From: Dryomyza anilis
Lineage: Eukaryota > Arthropoda > Insecta > Diptera > Dryomyzidae
Length of the DNA: 64,000 nt
Direction: 5' to 3'
Assembly (NCBI GenBank): GCA_951804985.1
Contig: OX638131.1
Location: 87,556,349-87,620,348, forward strand
Each line of letters starts with the position of its first letter. Positions within the stretch are counted from its first letter, which is position 1. The notes under the pieces are model-generated. The model had not been told where the DNA came from and did no database searches. It worked only from the letters and a program-made list of their open reading frames with translations. The position numbers were made by a program, and so were the translations under genes. Of this stretch, positions 1-12,155 are shown one piece after another.

Positions 1-1330
1 TAATTTTTCGAACATTTTTGTTTTTTCCGAATATTGTTTTTTTTTTGAAAATGGTGATTTTTCAACATAAATACCTTTTTTCGAACATTTTCGAACTTTA
101 TTGTTATTGTCGAATATTATTTTTGGAAAAAAGTGATTTCGATCATTAATTACTATTTTTGTTTTTGTTATCCAAACATTTTTTCGAAAACTTTTAAATG
201 GTGAATTTTTTTTTACAAAAATACCTTTTTTTCTAAAATTTTCAAACTTTATTGTTTTTGTCGATTTTTTTTTTTAAAGAATAGTGATTTCGATCATTAA
301 TTACTATTTTTGTTTCTGTTATCCAAACATTTTTTCGAATTTTTCGAACATTTTTGTTTTATACGAATATTTTTTTTTTGAAAATGGTGATTTCGATCAT
401 TGCATTATTTTTGTCGTCCAAACATTTTTCGAAAACTTTCGAACATTGTTGTTTTTGGCGAATGTTTTTTTATATGGTGAATTTTTATTTTACAAAAATA
501 GCTTTTTTCGAAAATTTTCGAACTTTATTGTTTTTGTCGAATATTTTTTTTTATAGTGATTTCGATCATTAATTACTATTTTTGTTTTTGTTATCCAAAC
601 ATTTTTTCGAACTTTTTCGAAAATTTTTGTTTTTTCCGAATATTGGTTTTTTTTTTGAAAATGGTGATTTCGACCATTGCATTATTTTTGTTGTCCAAAC
701 ATTTTTCGAAAACTTTCGAACATTGTTGTTTTGTCAAATATTTTTTTAAATGGTGAATTTTTTTTAACAAAAATACCTTTTTTCGAACATTTTCGAACAT
801 TTTTGTTTTTGTCGATTTTTTTTTATAAATAGTGATTTCGATCATTAATTACTATTTTTGTTTTTGTTATCCAAACATTTTTGTTTTATCCGAATATTTT
901 TTTTTTTTTGAAAAATAGTGATTTCGACCATAGCATTGTTTTTGTAGTCCAAACATTTTTTCCAAAAATTTTCGAACATTTTTGTTTTAGCCGAATATTT
1001 TTTTTTTAAATGGTGATTTTATTCGAGAACTTTCGAACATTGTTGTTTTTGTCGCATATTTTTTCTTTAAATGGTAAACATTTTTTTAACAATTTTTTTT
1101 TCGAAAATTTTCAAACATTATTGTTTTTGTCGAATTTTCTTTTTTTTTGGAAAATGGTGACTTTGACCTTTCCATTGTTTTTGTCAATAAATTTTTATTT
1201 TTGAAATTTTTCGATCATAGCTGTTTTAGTTAAATATTTTTGGAGCCACGGACAAGCACGTGTACAACAACAATTAACACGCTTTTTTATTTTCAAATTT
1301 TTTCGAATATTGTGATTTTTTTAAATACAT
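1..1330. repeat. TTCGAA-rich tandem repeat array
   Basis: The stretch is built from variants of two blocks, one reading GTGATTTCGATCATTAATTA and one reading CAAACATTTTTCGAAAAC, joined by T-runs. The first block recurs near 137, 287, 558 and 836, giving a higher-order period of roughly 275 bp with one shorter step. The second recurs beside it with GTTGTTTTTG spacers. Several short open frames rich in Phe come only from this composition. The left edge runs out of the window, so the array may be larger. It could be a local satellite or the arm of a foldback transposon; I cannot tell which. Confidence 0.8.
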
Positions 1331-2215
1331 TTTTAAAAATTGAAAACTCTTTATCGAAGAAGCTATGTTAGCGATTTCAACGAAACTTCACATTTTGATG
1401 CTTTTCACTTGACCAAAACTCTGCACACAAAAACTCACCAAATTTAAACTCAATATACTAACATTTAATAAAAATTAGACTAGGAAAAATAAATACAAAA
1501 ACATGTTCTGTATAGTTACAAATTCTCTACATACAAAAATTTGTGCACGAACTGTGCACGAGTCCAGCAAGTGTTTAATAAAGACCAAGGTTTCAATTTT
1601 GGAGATTTTTTTTATGTAATATTTTTGTCATTTAACATCCGTCTTTGTTTGAGACTCGTTGCGCTTTATTTTTTTTTCAATGTTAATCGTTTTTATTTTT
1701 TTGTTTGCTGCAATTGCTACTCTTTGCTTTAGATGTTGTTGTTGTAACACGTTGCATATATTGCTGACTCTTTGGTTTACTTGTTGATTTTACTCGTTGA
1801 GTTGACTCGTTGCTTGCGCAGTTGCAGTCAAACACGTTGCTTTTACTCATTCGATGTTGCTCATACGACACCGGTATCGTGCCGCAGCAGTTATTGCTTC
1901 GTGAGGCAAAGCGCAGAATCGTAGACAGCAGACGAAGAAGAACGAATGCTGCTGCATTTAACACAGCTTGTGTTTGTGTATGTGGCTGTCTGTTCAGGTT
2001 TCGGTGTGTGTGTCTTTGAGAGTCACACACACACACATATACGCGCGCAAGTCTCCACTTCCGTTTGCGTTGCGTTTCGAATGAAAACCGTTACAAATGT
2101 CGTGGGCCAAAGCAAAACGATGTTGGCATCAAAGCCGCTACAACAACAGCAATATACGCAACACGGTTCAGCGCACCGCACCGCACTGCTCGGCACCGCA
2201 CACAGCTCGATTTCG
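1331..2215 (+). promoter_or_regulatory. Upstream region of the Dh31 candidate promoter
   Basis: From about 1735 the base composition becomes clearly more GC-rich and less repetitive than the surroundings, as expected upstream of a fly promoter. Visible elements are repeated ACTCGTTGA-like motifs (about 1793-1812), a purine tract of GAAGAA type near 1936, a CA run at 2024-2037 followed by alternating CG (about 2041-2048), and GCACCGCAC repeats just before the TATA box. No protein-coding frame here is convincing; frames on both strands overlap one another. Regulatory function is inferred from position and composition only. Confidence 0.4.
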
Positions 2216-2284
2216 CACATATAAATCCGTCAAGTTGCTGGCTGTTGATTTCACTGTTCATTCAGATTTCAAACGCAGCAGTTA
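2216..2284 (+). promoter_or_regulatory. Core promoter: TATA, Inr-like and DPE-like motifs
   Basis: A TATAAA box lies at 2220-2225. An Inr-like TCACTG at 2251-2256 would put the start site A at 2253, 33 bases after the first T of the TATA box. From that A, positions +28 to +32 (2280-2284) read AGTTA, which fits the insect DPE consensus RGWYV. A second Inr-like TCATTC lies at 2258-2263. Having TATA and DPE together is uncommon, so one match may be chance. The sequence between here and the donor at 2722 contains only one ATG. Confidence 0.55.
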
Positions 2285-2721
2285 GAGCGGTGGCCACAGC
2301 GTGCGCCAAAGTTGGTTGATTAAATTCAAATTTTGTTCAAAAATCACGCAACAGCAACAATTTGTTGCGTTTGTATGCAGCGCGTATTGTGAAACGTTAG
2401 AATTTGTTTTTAAATTTAAAAAATCTTATTTTAAAGACATAAAATTAACAAAAAAAAAACGCAAAATATATTTAAAAAAAAGCTAACAATTTGTGTAGTT
2501 AGAGCCGCAGTTTTCAAGTGTTTTATCTGTCTGTGTGTTTGTCACTTAAAGTGCCAGCAAAAAAGCTACACTTCAACAATAAACTTTAGCACAAACACTA
2601 AAAGTAACGCAAAGTATCACTCAAAAAGTCAACAAAAAGTACCGCAGAAATTTGACGCAATTTTGAAATAAACAAAGTGCAAAGTTACAGAATTTTGCGA
2701 TTTATAACGCAAAAACAACAG
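2253..2721 (+). other. Dh31: Exon 1, 5' untranslated (putative Dh31 leader)
   Basis: This runs from the inferred start site to a strong splice donor (ACAG|GTGAGT, intron starting at 2722). It is A-rich on the + strand, has many CAA and AAAGT motifs typical of fly leaders, and has no long reading frame. It ends without a start codon usable for a longer protein, so it would be non-coding. Assignment to Dh31 is an inference: it is the only promoter and donor seen upstream on the same strand, and the first coding exon at 45747 begins with a splice acceptor and therefore needs an upstream exon. Other leader exons could lie in between. Confidence 0.5.
2375..2392 (+). other. Five-codon upstream ORF in the leader
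   Basis: The only ATG in the putative leader opens a frame encoding MQRVL followed by TGA. It lies far upstream of the Dh31 start codon once intron 1 is removed. Such short upstream frames can lower translation of the main frame, but nothing in the sequence proves it is used. Confidence 0.3.
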
Positions 2722-2727
2722 GTGAGT

Positions 2728-3424
2728 GTTTTATTACATAGCAGGTCAAGTGTTCGAAAGTATGAAAGAATTGTGTGAGAAGGACGTTTGAAAATTGTGA
2801 AAAAGAAATAATGTTTAGAAGTGCTTTGTGATTTGATTATGGTGGTAATGATACTTTTTGTTATGAATTTTTAATAAGATATTATATTACAAATGGTAAA
2901 AGTCCTTTTGCAAATGAAATTAAAACATTTCGAACGGAATGAGTTGCCTTTAAACTTATATTAATTTTAATTTATTATATTGATATTGGTTTTTAGTTAC
3001 ACAAAAGAAAAAAAAAGCATCACAATAACTTAACAAAGATTTTTTTTTCAATTTTTGTTTTGTATTTTAAGGTTTTTGTTATGGATTTTAGTATGTATAT
3101 TTAAAGACGAAAAATTGTAAATTGTTTGTATATTTTTCGATAAAAAAATAATTTTTATTTAAAATTTTAATTTCAATAAAAATTTAATACAACTGCTTTG
3201 TGCTGCTAAACTACTTTTAAAAGTAACTTGAAACCTTTTAAAAAGGCTCATAAAGTTGTATAAAGGCTGTACAAGAGTTTTATAAGCTTCAAAACATAAA
3301 ATATAATACATGAAATTTCTATGTGTTCTTATGCTACTTAAAACACATTGTTGAGTTAGTTCAATGCACTTAAAAGCCTTAAAAGTTGTATAAAGGCTGT
3401 AGAAAAGCTTTAAAATTGCAAACA
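2728..3424. other. AT-rich intronic sequence, nothing recognised
   Basis: Follows the exon 1 donor. One short repeat is visible: TTGTATAAAGGCTGTA occurs near 3254 and again near 3386. No coding sequence, RNA gene or transposon ends are evident. Confidence 0.6.
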
Positions 3425-4080
3425 AGAAAAAAACAAGAAGGGTCGAGGCAGTTTAGAAACACTTTTCCGACGTATTTCAAATCGACAAAAGCGGAGGTTG
3501 TATCACAAGCTGTCTATTTTCTATTCGTACCTAAAATATGCCGTGATTCTGCCATTAAAATTACACAACATTTTATAAGCACCCCGAGACAAAAATTTTT
3601 GGCATTCTTCAGGAATATTTCGGACAAACACAGCGATAAATGGACTATTTTAGGAAGAGTATAACAGATTGTAAAATTTTGAGAAATTGAATTGGCAGAT
3701 TCGTGGCATATTTTGGGTATGGACAAAAAAAGATAGCTTGTGATACAGACTCCGCCTTTGTCTGTTTGAAATACGTCGGAAAAATGTTTCTAAATTGCCT
3801 CGACTCTGCCAAAAATGTTGTCTTGGGCTGCTCTACACTTTCCAAAATATTCCATTTATTTTTATGTTTGCTAGAAATATGCAGGAAATATTCCTGAAAA
3901 ATGCCAAAAATTTTGTCTCTGTTCTAGACAACATATTTGGCAGAGTCGAGGCAGTTTGAAAAAAAAATTCGACACAATTCAAACAATCAAAGGCAGAGTT
4001 TAAAGGCAGCTTGTGATACTGTCTGTTTTCTGCCCGATCCCAAAATACACCGTGAATCTGCCATTAAAATTCCACAACAT
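3425..4080. repeat. Imperfect inverted and direct repeat cluster
   Basis: The block 3442-3556, starting GTCGAGGCAGTTTAGAAAC and ending GATTCTGCCA, returns as its reverse complement at 3693-3804 and again in direct orientation at about 3940-4080, with mismatches. Homology between the second and third copies extends outward through an AACA-ACAT-rich segment. This is the structure expected of a foldback (MITE-like) element duplicated in place. No transposase is present. Frames in both directions here are by-products of the repeat. Confidence 0.7.
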
Positions 4081-4162
4081 TTTTCAAAATCCCGAGACAA
4101 AATTTTTGAAATCGCTCAGAAATATTTCGGGAATGTTTCCAGCAAAAACACACAGATATGTT

Positions 4163-4389
4163 GCGACAGGGACATCAAACGACGCCATATTTCTTGCCGC
4201 TCTTTTGACATTTCTCTTCAGTAATGTTTGCCATTTTATGATGGAAAGATATATGAGCCAACAACAAGTCGAAATTATTCAAATTTACTACCGAAATTCG
4301 AATTCATATATTATGAAATGGCAAACCTTACTGAAGAGAAATGTCAAAAGAGCGGCAAGAAATATGGCGTCGTTTGCTGTCCCTGTCGC
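4163..4389. mobile_element. Hairpin MITE-like palindrome, 80-nt arms
   Basis: Arm 4163-4242 begins GCGACAGGGACATCAAACG and its reverse complement is found at 4310-4389 with only a few mismatches, separated by a 67-nt loop. The arms include the marked motif CTTGCCGCTCTTTTGACA. Such a high-identity palindrome is typical of a recently formed foldback MITE. Exact ends and target duplication are unclear; a second GTCCCTG lies just outside at 4404-4410. Confidence 0.7.
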
Positions 4390-4410
4390 TCTACTTTTGT
4401 AGCGTCCCTG

Positions 4411-5299
4411 TTGAAAAACCCGGTATCTATATATATAAAACTCATTCTCCGTTTCAGAAACGATAATAATTCCTTATATTGCACAGTCCGGAGTTCGGAG
4501 TCCTATATATTTTCAATACAAAAATGTATAAATTCAAAAATCACAAATTTCACACAAATAAATTAAATTCTTTTCAGTAAAAATTCAATGAAATGAAGGT
4601 TTATGATTGGTTTAAATAAATGCGTCATCTATATATGTCATCTGCAATGATAATAAAAAAAGCAGAAAAAATCAAAATGCAATTTCTTTACTAATCTCAC
4701 GGTCGTTAATTTCGTAACACAATTACTAACCATCCTTATTTTCCATTGCATTTTATTTTGTGAGAATTGCTCCTACTTACTGGGTATTCTGTATTAATTT
4801 GTCGTATATTATTTTCATATTCAATTTCAATTTAAACAAAATAGTTTTCGAAAATGATTCTACGAACTTAGCATTTGTTTACATTTTTTTTTATTTCTGA
4901 ACGAAAATATTTCTGATATCAAAAAGAAAATAAATAAAAAATGAAAATTCAAAGCTCACTTTTTTCATACATTTATTTTTATTGAAATAAACATAAAAAT
5001 ACAAAAAAATAATGTCCACTCTATTTATTTTAAACAAAAGTAAATACAGCAATAAAGAAACTGTGACTGGACACCTGGTGACCTTATTTTTAAAATCGGA
5101 AACGAGTCGCAATCATGAGTTTTAACATTTATTAACAAGGAAACGAAAATCGTTGCTTTTATAATAATGAAATTGACTGACATTACTTGAACGCAAAAGG
5201 GTGTTCCAACTATTCGGATCTGCATACCATTACCAAAATTATATCCAGCAGACGAAAGCAGGCATGTACCTGAAAGGAGGTACAACAGAATGCGAAAAT
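4411..5299. other. AT-rich intronic sequence, nothing recognised
   Basis: Apart from short A and T runs I see no repeat boundaries, RNA gene or believable reading frame. A slightly GC-richer patch around 5060-5300 has open frames on the minus strand without any recognisable domain. Confidence 0.5.
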
Positions 5300-5704
5300 C
5301 CATGGTTGAAGTATATATAGGTTAGACCATCTAGACGTTTAATTGACATACAGTGTGCTGAGAATGTCAAGAAGAAAATTTTAAAATACAAGAATTAATT
5401 GTCATTTTAATTTTTATTTTCAGGTTATAATTTTTTGCATTGCAAATTAGAGATTTTATTAAAATTTCACTGCACACATTCACTTTTATCACTTTTGCCA
5501 ATCAATATAGTTTCTTTTGAATTCTAAACAATCTTGAAAGTTGGCAAAATGTTGAAATTTAAAATTTTGAATATTATTTGTTTTTATGAAATTGTAAACA
5601 AAGCATTGATGTTTTGTTTTAAAATATTCGAAAACATATGTTGAATTTTTCAAATAGTTTTCAAAAAAAAGTAAATGGCGACTGAATTTTGAAAGATGAC
5701 TTAA
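5300..5704 (+). mobile_element. CCATGG MITE family, copy 1 (right end lost)
   Basis: The left terminus CCATGGTTGAAG followed by TATATATAGGTTA matches the complete copy at 51397-51810, and the two remain alignable to GATGACTTA near 5704, including the shared internal block AAGTAAATGGCGACTGAATT. The expected right inverted terminus is absent; the sequence changes to an unrelated direct repeat at that point. The copy is therefore truncated and immobile on its own. Confidence 0.75.
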
Positions 5705-5860
5705 AAATTAGTTTCGATTTAACAACGAGATCAATTTTTTTCTCGTAGACATTTCCGAAACTTCTAAATAATTGAAAATAAAAATCATTTAAAATTAGTT
5801 TCGATATAATAACGAGATCGATTTTTTTTCTCGAAGCCACTTCGAGAATTGTTCGATACA
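5702..5860 (+). repeat. Two direct copies of an 87-bp repeat
   Basis: TTAGTTTCGAT near 5708 and near 5796 each lead into AACGAGATC, a T-run and CTCG. The two copies differ at scattered bases. It abuts the broken end of the CCATGG MITE and may have been involved in its truncation. Confidence 0.6.
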
Positions 5861-6619
5861 CTGGAGGCTCCGAGTCGTGGTATACTGGATTTTTATTAAA
5901 AATATATATGGGTCATTACACGTCAGAAATATCAATCTTGCCATGATGTCTTTCGATTTTGATGAAATTTTGTGGATAGATAGTGACCGAAAAATAAAAA
6001 ATAACTGTTTACATAGTTTTTGTGATTTCTCAACTCCAACAAAGTTATGTGAATCGAAACATCAATGTACTATATTAGATAATTATTTATATCTCTGTAA
6101 CTGATTAACATATTTTAATGAAACTAATGGTTTATATAAGCTTTATACAATTTAAAAAATAACATACATTTAACTTAGAAAAAGTTAAAAATATCACTGT
6201 TACGTATACGCCCCACTATTTTAAAAATCTAAAACAATTTTGTTTTGAAACCGTGGAGTTTTCACAGTCGATTTAAAAAATAATTTCGATGAAGTCTCTC
6301 ATAGTTTCAGAACTATCAAGTTTTAAAGATTAATTGCCGATTTTACTCCATACGTTTTTGAAAGTTTTTGTGTGACTAAAAGATTTTAAGTTTTGCCTCA
6401 AGACACTCAAAATAAAAATCTGAGGACAAGGGCAAATATAATTTCTTTTCTAATTAAAGAATATACTATTACTTTAACAATGATAAATTATTTAATAAAA
6501 ATATAAATTTTTAAAAAATAAACCAAACTTCGCAACTGTCCTTATTAATTTTCACAGCAAATATCAGAAGGTTGAGACAAACTGATTGAAATTTTCAAAA
6601 AATATTCTGAAATATTATA

Positions 6620-7553
6620 TTTTTAACACTTTTTAATGTAGTTTATCCTCAAGTATGCTGTGCCATACTTGTTGGATATTTCTAGCCACAAAGGACAAAA
6701 CGAAAAGGAAGATTGTGAGAAATTGAAAATCTTTTCATGCCAAAAGGGCAAATCTTTTCTTTTTTTTTGCCATAACTTTTTATTGGTATCAGGCATTTAT
6801 TGGTTAAAGGTATTTATTATTTATTTTCAATGTCCCTATCGATCTGCATCATTAATTAAACATATTTTGCCAAACATTTATTTGCCATTTGTTTTTTTGC
6901 AAGAATTTTTTTTTGTCAAAATATTTGTAATTAATAATGCAATTAATTTGTAATTAATAGGTGCTTTGAAAACAAACAATAATTGCTTTTACATCACTAT
7001 TTTATCTAGTACCATTAAAGAGTTATAGCAAAAAAACGAAAAGATTCGCCCTTTTGGCATGACAAGATTTTCAATTTTTTCAATTTCTTCAATTTCTTCT
7101 TATAATTTTTTATTGGTGCAAGATAAAATAGTGGTGTAAAGGTATTTATTGTTTGTTTTTAAAGCACCTATCGATTGGCAGCATTATTTAATATTTTGCC
7201 ATACATTTTTTCCTGCAAATAACAAATGGCATATTAATGTTTGACAAAATGCAGATCGATAGGTGCTTTAAAATTACTATTTTATCTTGCGCTAATAAAA
7301 AGTTATAGCATAAAAAACAAAAATATTTGCGTTTTGATCAGAATATAGGCTCACAAAATCCGTATTTATAATTCAGTAGGTTGTCCAAATCTAAAGACAT
7401 TTTATATACGTGATAATAATTGACAAATAAACCAAAATAACAGAAAAAATTGAAAAAAATATAAATTTTGCTAATTTTTAAATCACTTTAACTTTAAAAT
7501 AATATTTCCCAACAGTTTTAAAAATGCACATTAGCCCTTTTGGCATGACAGTG
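6620..7553 (+). mobile_element. Hairpin element family D, copy 1
   Basis: It contains two large internal palindromes built from CCATAACTTTTTATTGG, AAGATAAAATAGTGGTGTAAAGG-like and TAAAGCACCTATCGATT segments (around 6765-7060 and 7090-7320). The right end is GCCCTTTTGGCATGACAGTG, matching the terminus of the family copy at 58518. The left part aligns from TCCTCAAGTATGCTG to the same position in that copy, but the outermost left terminus is missing. There is no coding capacity, so it is a non-autonomous DNA transposon with a foldback interior. Confidence 0.65.
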
Positions 7554-10500
7554 ACGATTTTATTTACGAATTTATCAACAAAAAAAAAGAATTTTTCGAA
7601 AATTAAACTCGAAAAAAATGTCCTTTAAATATAAAATTCTAATAAAAAAATGTTGAAAACTTTTTTTTCTAAAATAAAATGTTTTCAACAAAAATTGTCC
7701 GAAAAAAAATGTTTCGAAAAAATATGTTGGCCGATAACAATATTTTTTGAAAATAATAAATTTTTCACAAAAAAAAAAAAAAAATATGTTGGACTAATTT
7801 TATTTTACAAACAAATTGAATTCATAACATTTATGTTTTGTCAATATGGTTTGAAGAACGATATTCATTAATATGATGATGATTTTTTTTTCTGTTTACT
7901 TCATAGCTGAGACCATCTCTGAGTTAGAATATGAAAACGGTTTTCCGATATCAATTCGTCAAATTTTAATTTAACAAATTTAAATTGATTTTTAAAATTG
8001 TTCATAGTAGAACTTTAACTTTTTACTAAATGAATTAATTTTTGAAAACCATTTTCATACTTCATATTTTGGGAGATTCAGCTACAAAATGCATAAACTT
8101 TTATCAAAATGTGCCACAAAATAAAATATATTTTTTTTAATTATAAAAATATGAAACGAATTGAGCTAAAAAACTGTTTTCGCACAAATTCTCAAAATAG
8201 TCTCTAGTTCGACGTACATGTCGATTTTTTCCAAAATACTATCGCACGGTGTTATAAATAAATATTTGATATTTTAATAAAATATTGCGCATCTTATAAT
8301 TGTAATATAAACTGTTTTATTTTTAATAATTTTTTCAAATTTAAATTTTTAAAATTTTAATTTTTAATTTTTCAAATTTTAATTTTAATTTATATAATTT
8401 AAAATTTTTAATTTGTATCTTGATTTCTCAAACTCATATCAAAATCAACTTTTAATTAACTCAACAACTTTTAAATCAAAATTGAAATTTCTAACACCGG
8501 ACATGAAATGCTCCACCGCAAAATCAGCTAAAATTCGTGCAAATTATCTATGTAATTAATTGAAATTACAAAAGTGAAATCTCTCACAGGTTGCATTAGA
8601 AATATAGGTCAACAACATGTTTTAATAATTCTGCTTTTCTGCAAAACGTAATATAAATCGTCTCGACACTCGAGCACATTCAAATTATGCTAAAACCGGA
8701 AGTTGTTGAATTTATAGCAAAACATAAACGCAAACGTACATAAATTTCTAAATTCGACATTAAGAAATTAAATATTTTAATAACAAGAAATGAAATATAA
8801 AATGCTAAACATCAGGGGTATTGCGAAGAGTTGAAATATGCAACATAGGACTTTTTTTTTTTGCGGGGTCGAAAGTGTTACTGGTTGTGGCTACGTCATG
8901 AATATGCAAATTTAATTAGTGTGCTGTATTTAAACTAATCTAGTTGGCAATTTTGTGCACAGTTAGTTAGACAAATATGGCAAGAAAAGGAGAACAAGAT
9001 GGAGTTGAAATTCGAAAAATTGAAACTTTCACAAAATATAAAATATTATAAAAGGTTATAAAGGTTTGAGTGCTGTCAATGTTTATTTTCTTTACACTTT
9101 TAAGATATTTTGAATTTTCTTAATTTAACTATAATGACAATTTTATTAGCCTCTTTGCGGCGATTACCTTTACCACTTTTAGATTTTTCACTTAAGTTTT
9201 TAAGGCGACATTTAGAGCATTAGTTGGTACCAAAAAAAGGTCAACTTTTAATGGTTTTTTGAAAGTATTATCTAAAATATGCAAATTTTTGTAGGTTGTC
9301 TAATGCCCAAAAGCCTAAGCTACCTGTTGACATTTTCAATTAATTGCTAGATTTAATATTTAACAATTTATTTAGAGTACAACGTAAAAGGTTTTTAAGT
9401 ATTATGCATAAAATATGCAAATTTAAATGTTGAGAAAATATAAAACAATCGCAGACATATTTTAAGTTGTAATGTTTTTTGCTTAAGTTATAAATAATAA
9501 TTATAATTTATAGGTATGATTATTGTATAAAAAGTAACTATAAACTTAAATCTTTTAATAACATTTTAAACTATTTAATGCATATTTTCAAAAATATGCC
9601 AAAAAATATGCTTTAAAACATGTAAATCATGCTAACATTAAAACATTTTCCTGTAGGTAATTTTAAATATTATTTTTTAATTATTTAATTTTATAATAAA
9701 AAAAACATTTTCAAACTGTGTTGAGCTTTGTTTTGTTAGCAACACCAACTACCATTGTTATTAAAAACAGGAGAAATGAAGAAATATGCGACATACTTTT
9801 AGGCGCATAAGCAGACAACATGATGTTATTTAAAGCATACTTTTGGGTGGCCCTCAAAAGCATCTCATGCGCTTTACCGTGCTCTCTACCTGCCCCAGGC
9901 AAAACATTAATTCATGGAGTTTGTTGGAGTGTTTTGACTTGTAATGAGTAAAATTACATTTTCTACTAGCACTTTATATATGCTTTAAACACATGGGTAA
10001 ATCCAAATTTTTTGTGTCACTCATGCCAAAAAGATGTTCATGTTTTAATATTCATTCTTTAAGTAAATGGCTGTATTTAACCTTCATCTATTTTATAAGC
10101 ATACTTCAAGCATCTACTTTCATTCCATTTTATTTATATGATTCATGAGTTCATTCTTTTTTTTTTTTGCTTTTTAAATATTTAATATATGCAAAATTTT
10201 ATAATTTTTCATTAAATTCAAATGGCATTTCATTTCATTAGACTTGAAGACTTTGACATTCTTTGTGTATATTTAATTGAAAGAACAATATTTATATGAA
10301 ATTTTAATCATTTGCGCTATACGACTCTACACTTGAAAAATGTTTTCTCAGCTAATAAATAAAATTAGAATGATTAAAATTTCAAGATAAAGTAAAAATT
10401 ATGTTTAATTGAATGGTTTGGTGTAAAAAGGTAAAGCCCATATTTTTTTTTAAATTTAGTTTAAGATGGCATATGATTAAAATCATTTGATCAAAAAAAA

Positions 10501-11338
10501 AAAAATCATTCAATACAAAACTGTTGCATTTTATAAATTTACCATTACCAATCAAGAACCTGTATGAGACATTTAAAAGTAAGGATATTTTGAAGTTTGC
10601 TATTTTTGATATATTGTGTTATTAAAAATTATGAAAATTTTAGTCGGACTAGCCTTAAATTAATATCCTACACATATGTATGCGATTACGGGTTGAAAGA
10701 TTATTCAAAAATGTTGACTTAATTCAGCTTTTACGCCTCCAGCAGCCACGTTCTTCCGTATATGAAATCAAAAGTTGGTATAAGGTGAAAAGTTATTTAT
10801 TCAGCTATAAGTTAAAATCAATAGCAGCTTAAAAACTTTTAAAGCATTTACTAATGAACGTTCAAAATCGAAATTTAGAAAATATAGACTTTTTATACAC
10901 GATGTTTGGATCATTCTATGACTCAAATAAAATAATAAAATTTAAAATAAAATGTTGTTCTATGTTGCACCCTGTTTGAGATACAAGGTGTTTAGCAAAT
11001 GCATATTACTGACATAGAATAATCCCCTGAATTATTGACATCGATGAACCACATACATCCATAGCATACAAACTAACAAAGTGAAACAATCATTTCTTTC
11101 GTAAAAATACAAAAAATATATACAGTATTTAAAAAATGTAACAACAGTCCAACATCTTTAAAACTCACGCAGATATTAAAACTCAAAGTGAAAAATCCGG
11201 ATTCGAAAATTCAGGCTGTTCAAAAATTTTTAGTGGTTCAAAATTTTAAACAAAAAAATATTTTTTTTGAGTATCTAATATTATCAATCATGCATGCTAT
11301 TAATAAAATAAGCTTATTACAAGAAAAAAAATGTATTC
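7554..11338. other. Long AT-rich intronic tract
   Basis: Mostly unique sequence with simple A/T runs (for example AATTTTTAAAATT-type stretches at 8330-8410). A somewhat GC-richer island at about 9715-9920 has a minus-strand frame of 63 codons with no recognisable domain, and reads more like conserved non-coding DNA. No transposon ends, RNA gene or exon with matching splice sites was recognised. Confidence 0.5.
8892..8919. promoter_or_regulatory. Cluster of CRE-like, octamer and homeodomain motifs
   Basis: Within 28 bases lie TACGTCA (CRE-like, 8892-8898), a perfect POU octamer ATGCAAAT (8904-8911) and TTTAATTAG (homeodomain core TAATTA, 8911-8919). All three are motif types used in neuroendocrine enhancers. 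In AT-rich DNA the homeodomain core is frequent by chance, so the call rests on the close packing of the three. No conservation data are available. Confidence 0.25.
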
Positions 11339-11340
11339 TA

Positions 11341-12155
11341 AGGACTGCGTCGAATAAAATTGTCCGTTACATATCTTCCCATAATATGCTATTGCAAGAT
11401 TCAAATTAAAAAAAATTGATCATAGTAGCTCTGAATTAAATGGCAGAAAATAATTTGTGTCAGTTATAGTCAATACAAAATTTATTTAACGCGAAAATGG
11501 CAAACGAAGTGAAAGTGCGAGAAAATATAATTAAAATTCTTCAAAAACAACCTAATTGGTCTTTTAAAAAAATTTCCAAGGAGGTAGGGGCTAACCCTAA
11601 GACCATTTCTCGCGTTATCAACCGCTTTAAGGAAGACCTGAGTATTGATCGGAAGAAAGGTTCTGGTAAAAAAAAGGCCCACATGATCGTGAAAAGTCGA
11701 AGAAAGTTGTGAATATTTTAAAGAAAGATCCAAGCATATCCGGTCACTACAGCAAAACGGCCTTAGAGTGGATCCAACAAAATGCAGTGATTTTGGTTCC
11801 TAGAGAAGCCAATCCACCAAACTGTCCAGAACTCAGGCCGATTGGGAGATACTGGGCTTTAGTAAAAAGGGAGATGAAGACAACGAAAATAGTGGCCAAA
11901 GACCTTCAAGACTTTAAAAGAAAGTGGTCTTCAGCAGCTGTGAGGGTGTCGGACACTACCATTACAACATTAATGGAAGGGGTTCCGGAAAAATTAAAAC
12001 TTTTTATTAAAAAATAATAATTTCTGGTTTTTTATAATTTTTTTTAAATCTAAAAATAATTTGCAAAATAAAATATTTTATTCTATAAAAATTCGATTAC
12101 TAGATATCTAGATTTTTTCATTTTTGTAGCGGACAATTTTATTCGACGCAGTCCT
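11341..12155 (+). mobile_element. Internally deleted Tc1/mariner-superfamily transposon
   Basis: The 815-bp element is flanked by TA on both sides (11339-11340 and 12156-12157). Its ends are inverted repeats of about 30 bp beginning AGGACTGCGTCGAATAAA; over 30 bases the two ends differ at one position. TA target duplication, terminal repeats and the transposase remnant inside place it in the Tc1/mariner superfamily. It is too short to hold a full transposase, so it can only be moved by an enzyme supplied from elsewhere. Near-identical ends suggest it is fairly young. Confidence 0.9.
11497..12017 (+). pseudogene. Transposase remnant of the Tc1/mariner element
   Basis: The first frame (11497-11712) encodes an N-terminal DNA-binding region with a helix-turn-helix pattern, KKISKEVGANPKTISRV. 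A frameshift in the A-run near 11673 ends it early; the following segment reads on in another frame. At about 11745 the sequence jumps from the early linker straight to the C-terminal part (NPPNCPELRPIGRYW), so the middle of the enzyme, where the first two catalytic Asp residues belong, is deleted. In this family the block normally reads RPIE; the acidic residue is Gly here. The product is certainly not active. Confidence 0.85.

Noticed and set aside
11482..11733. 83-codon minus-strand frame
   Set aside because: It is antisense to the transposase remnant of the Tc1/mariner element.
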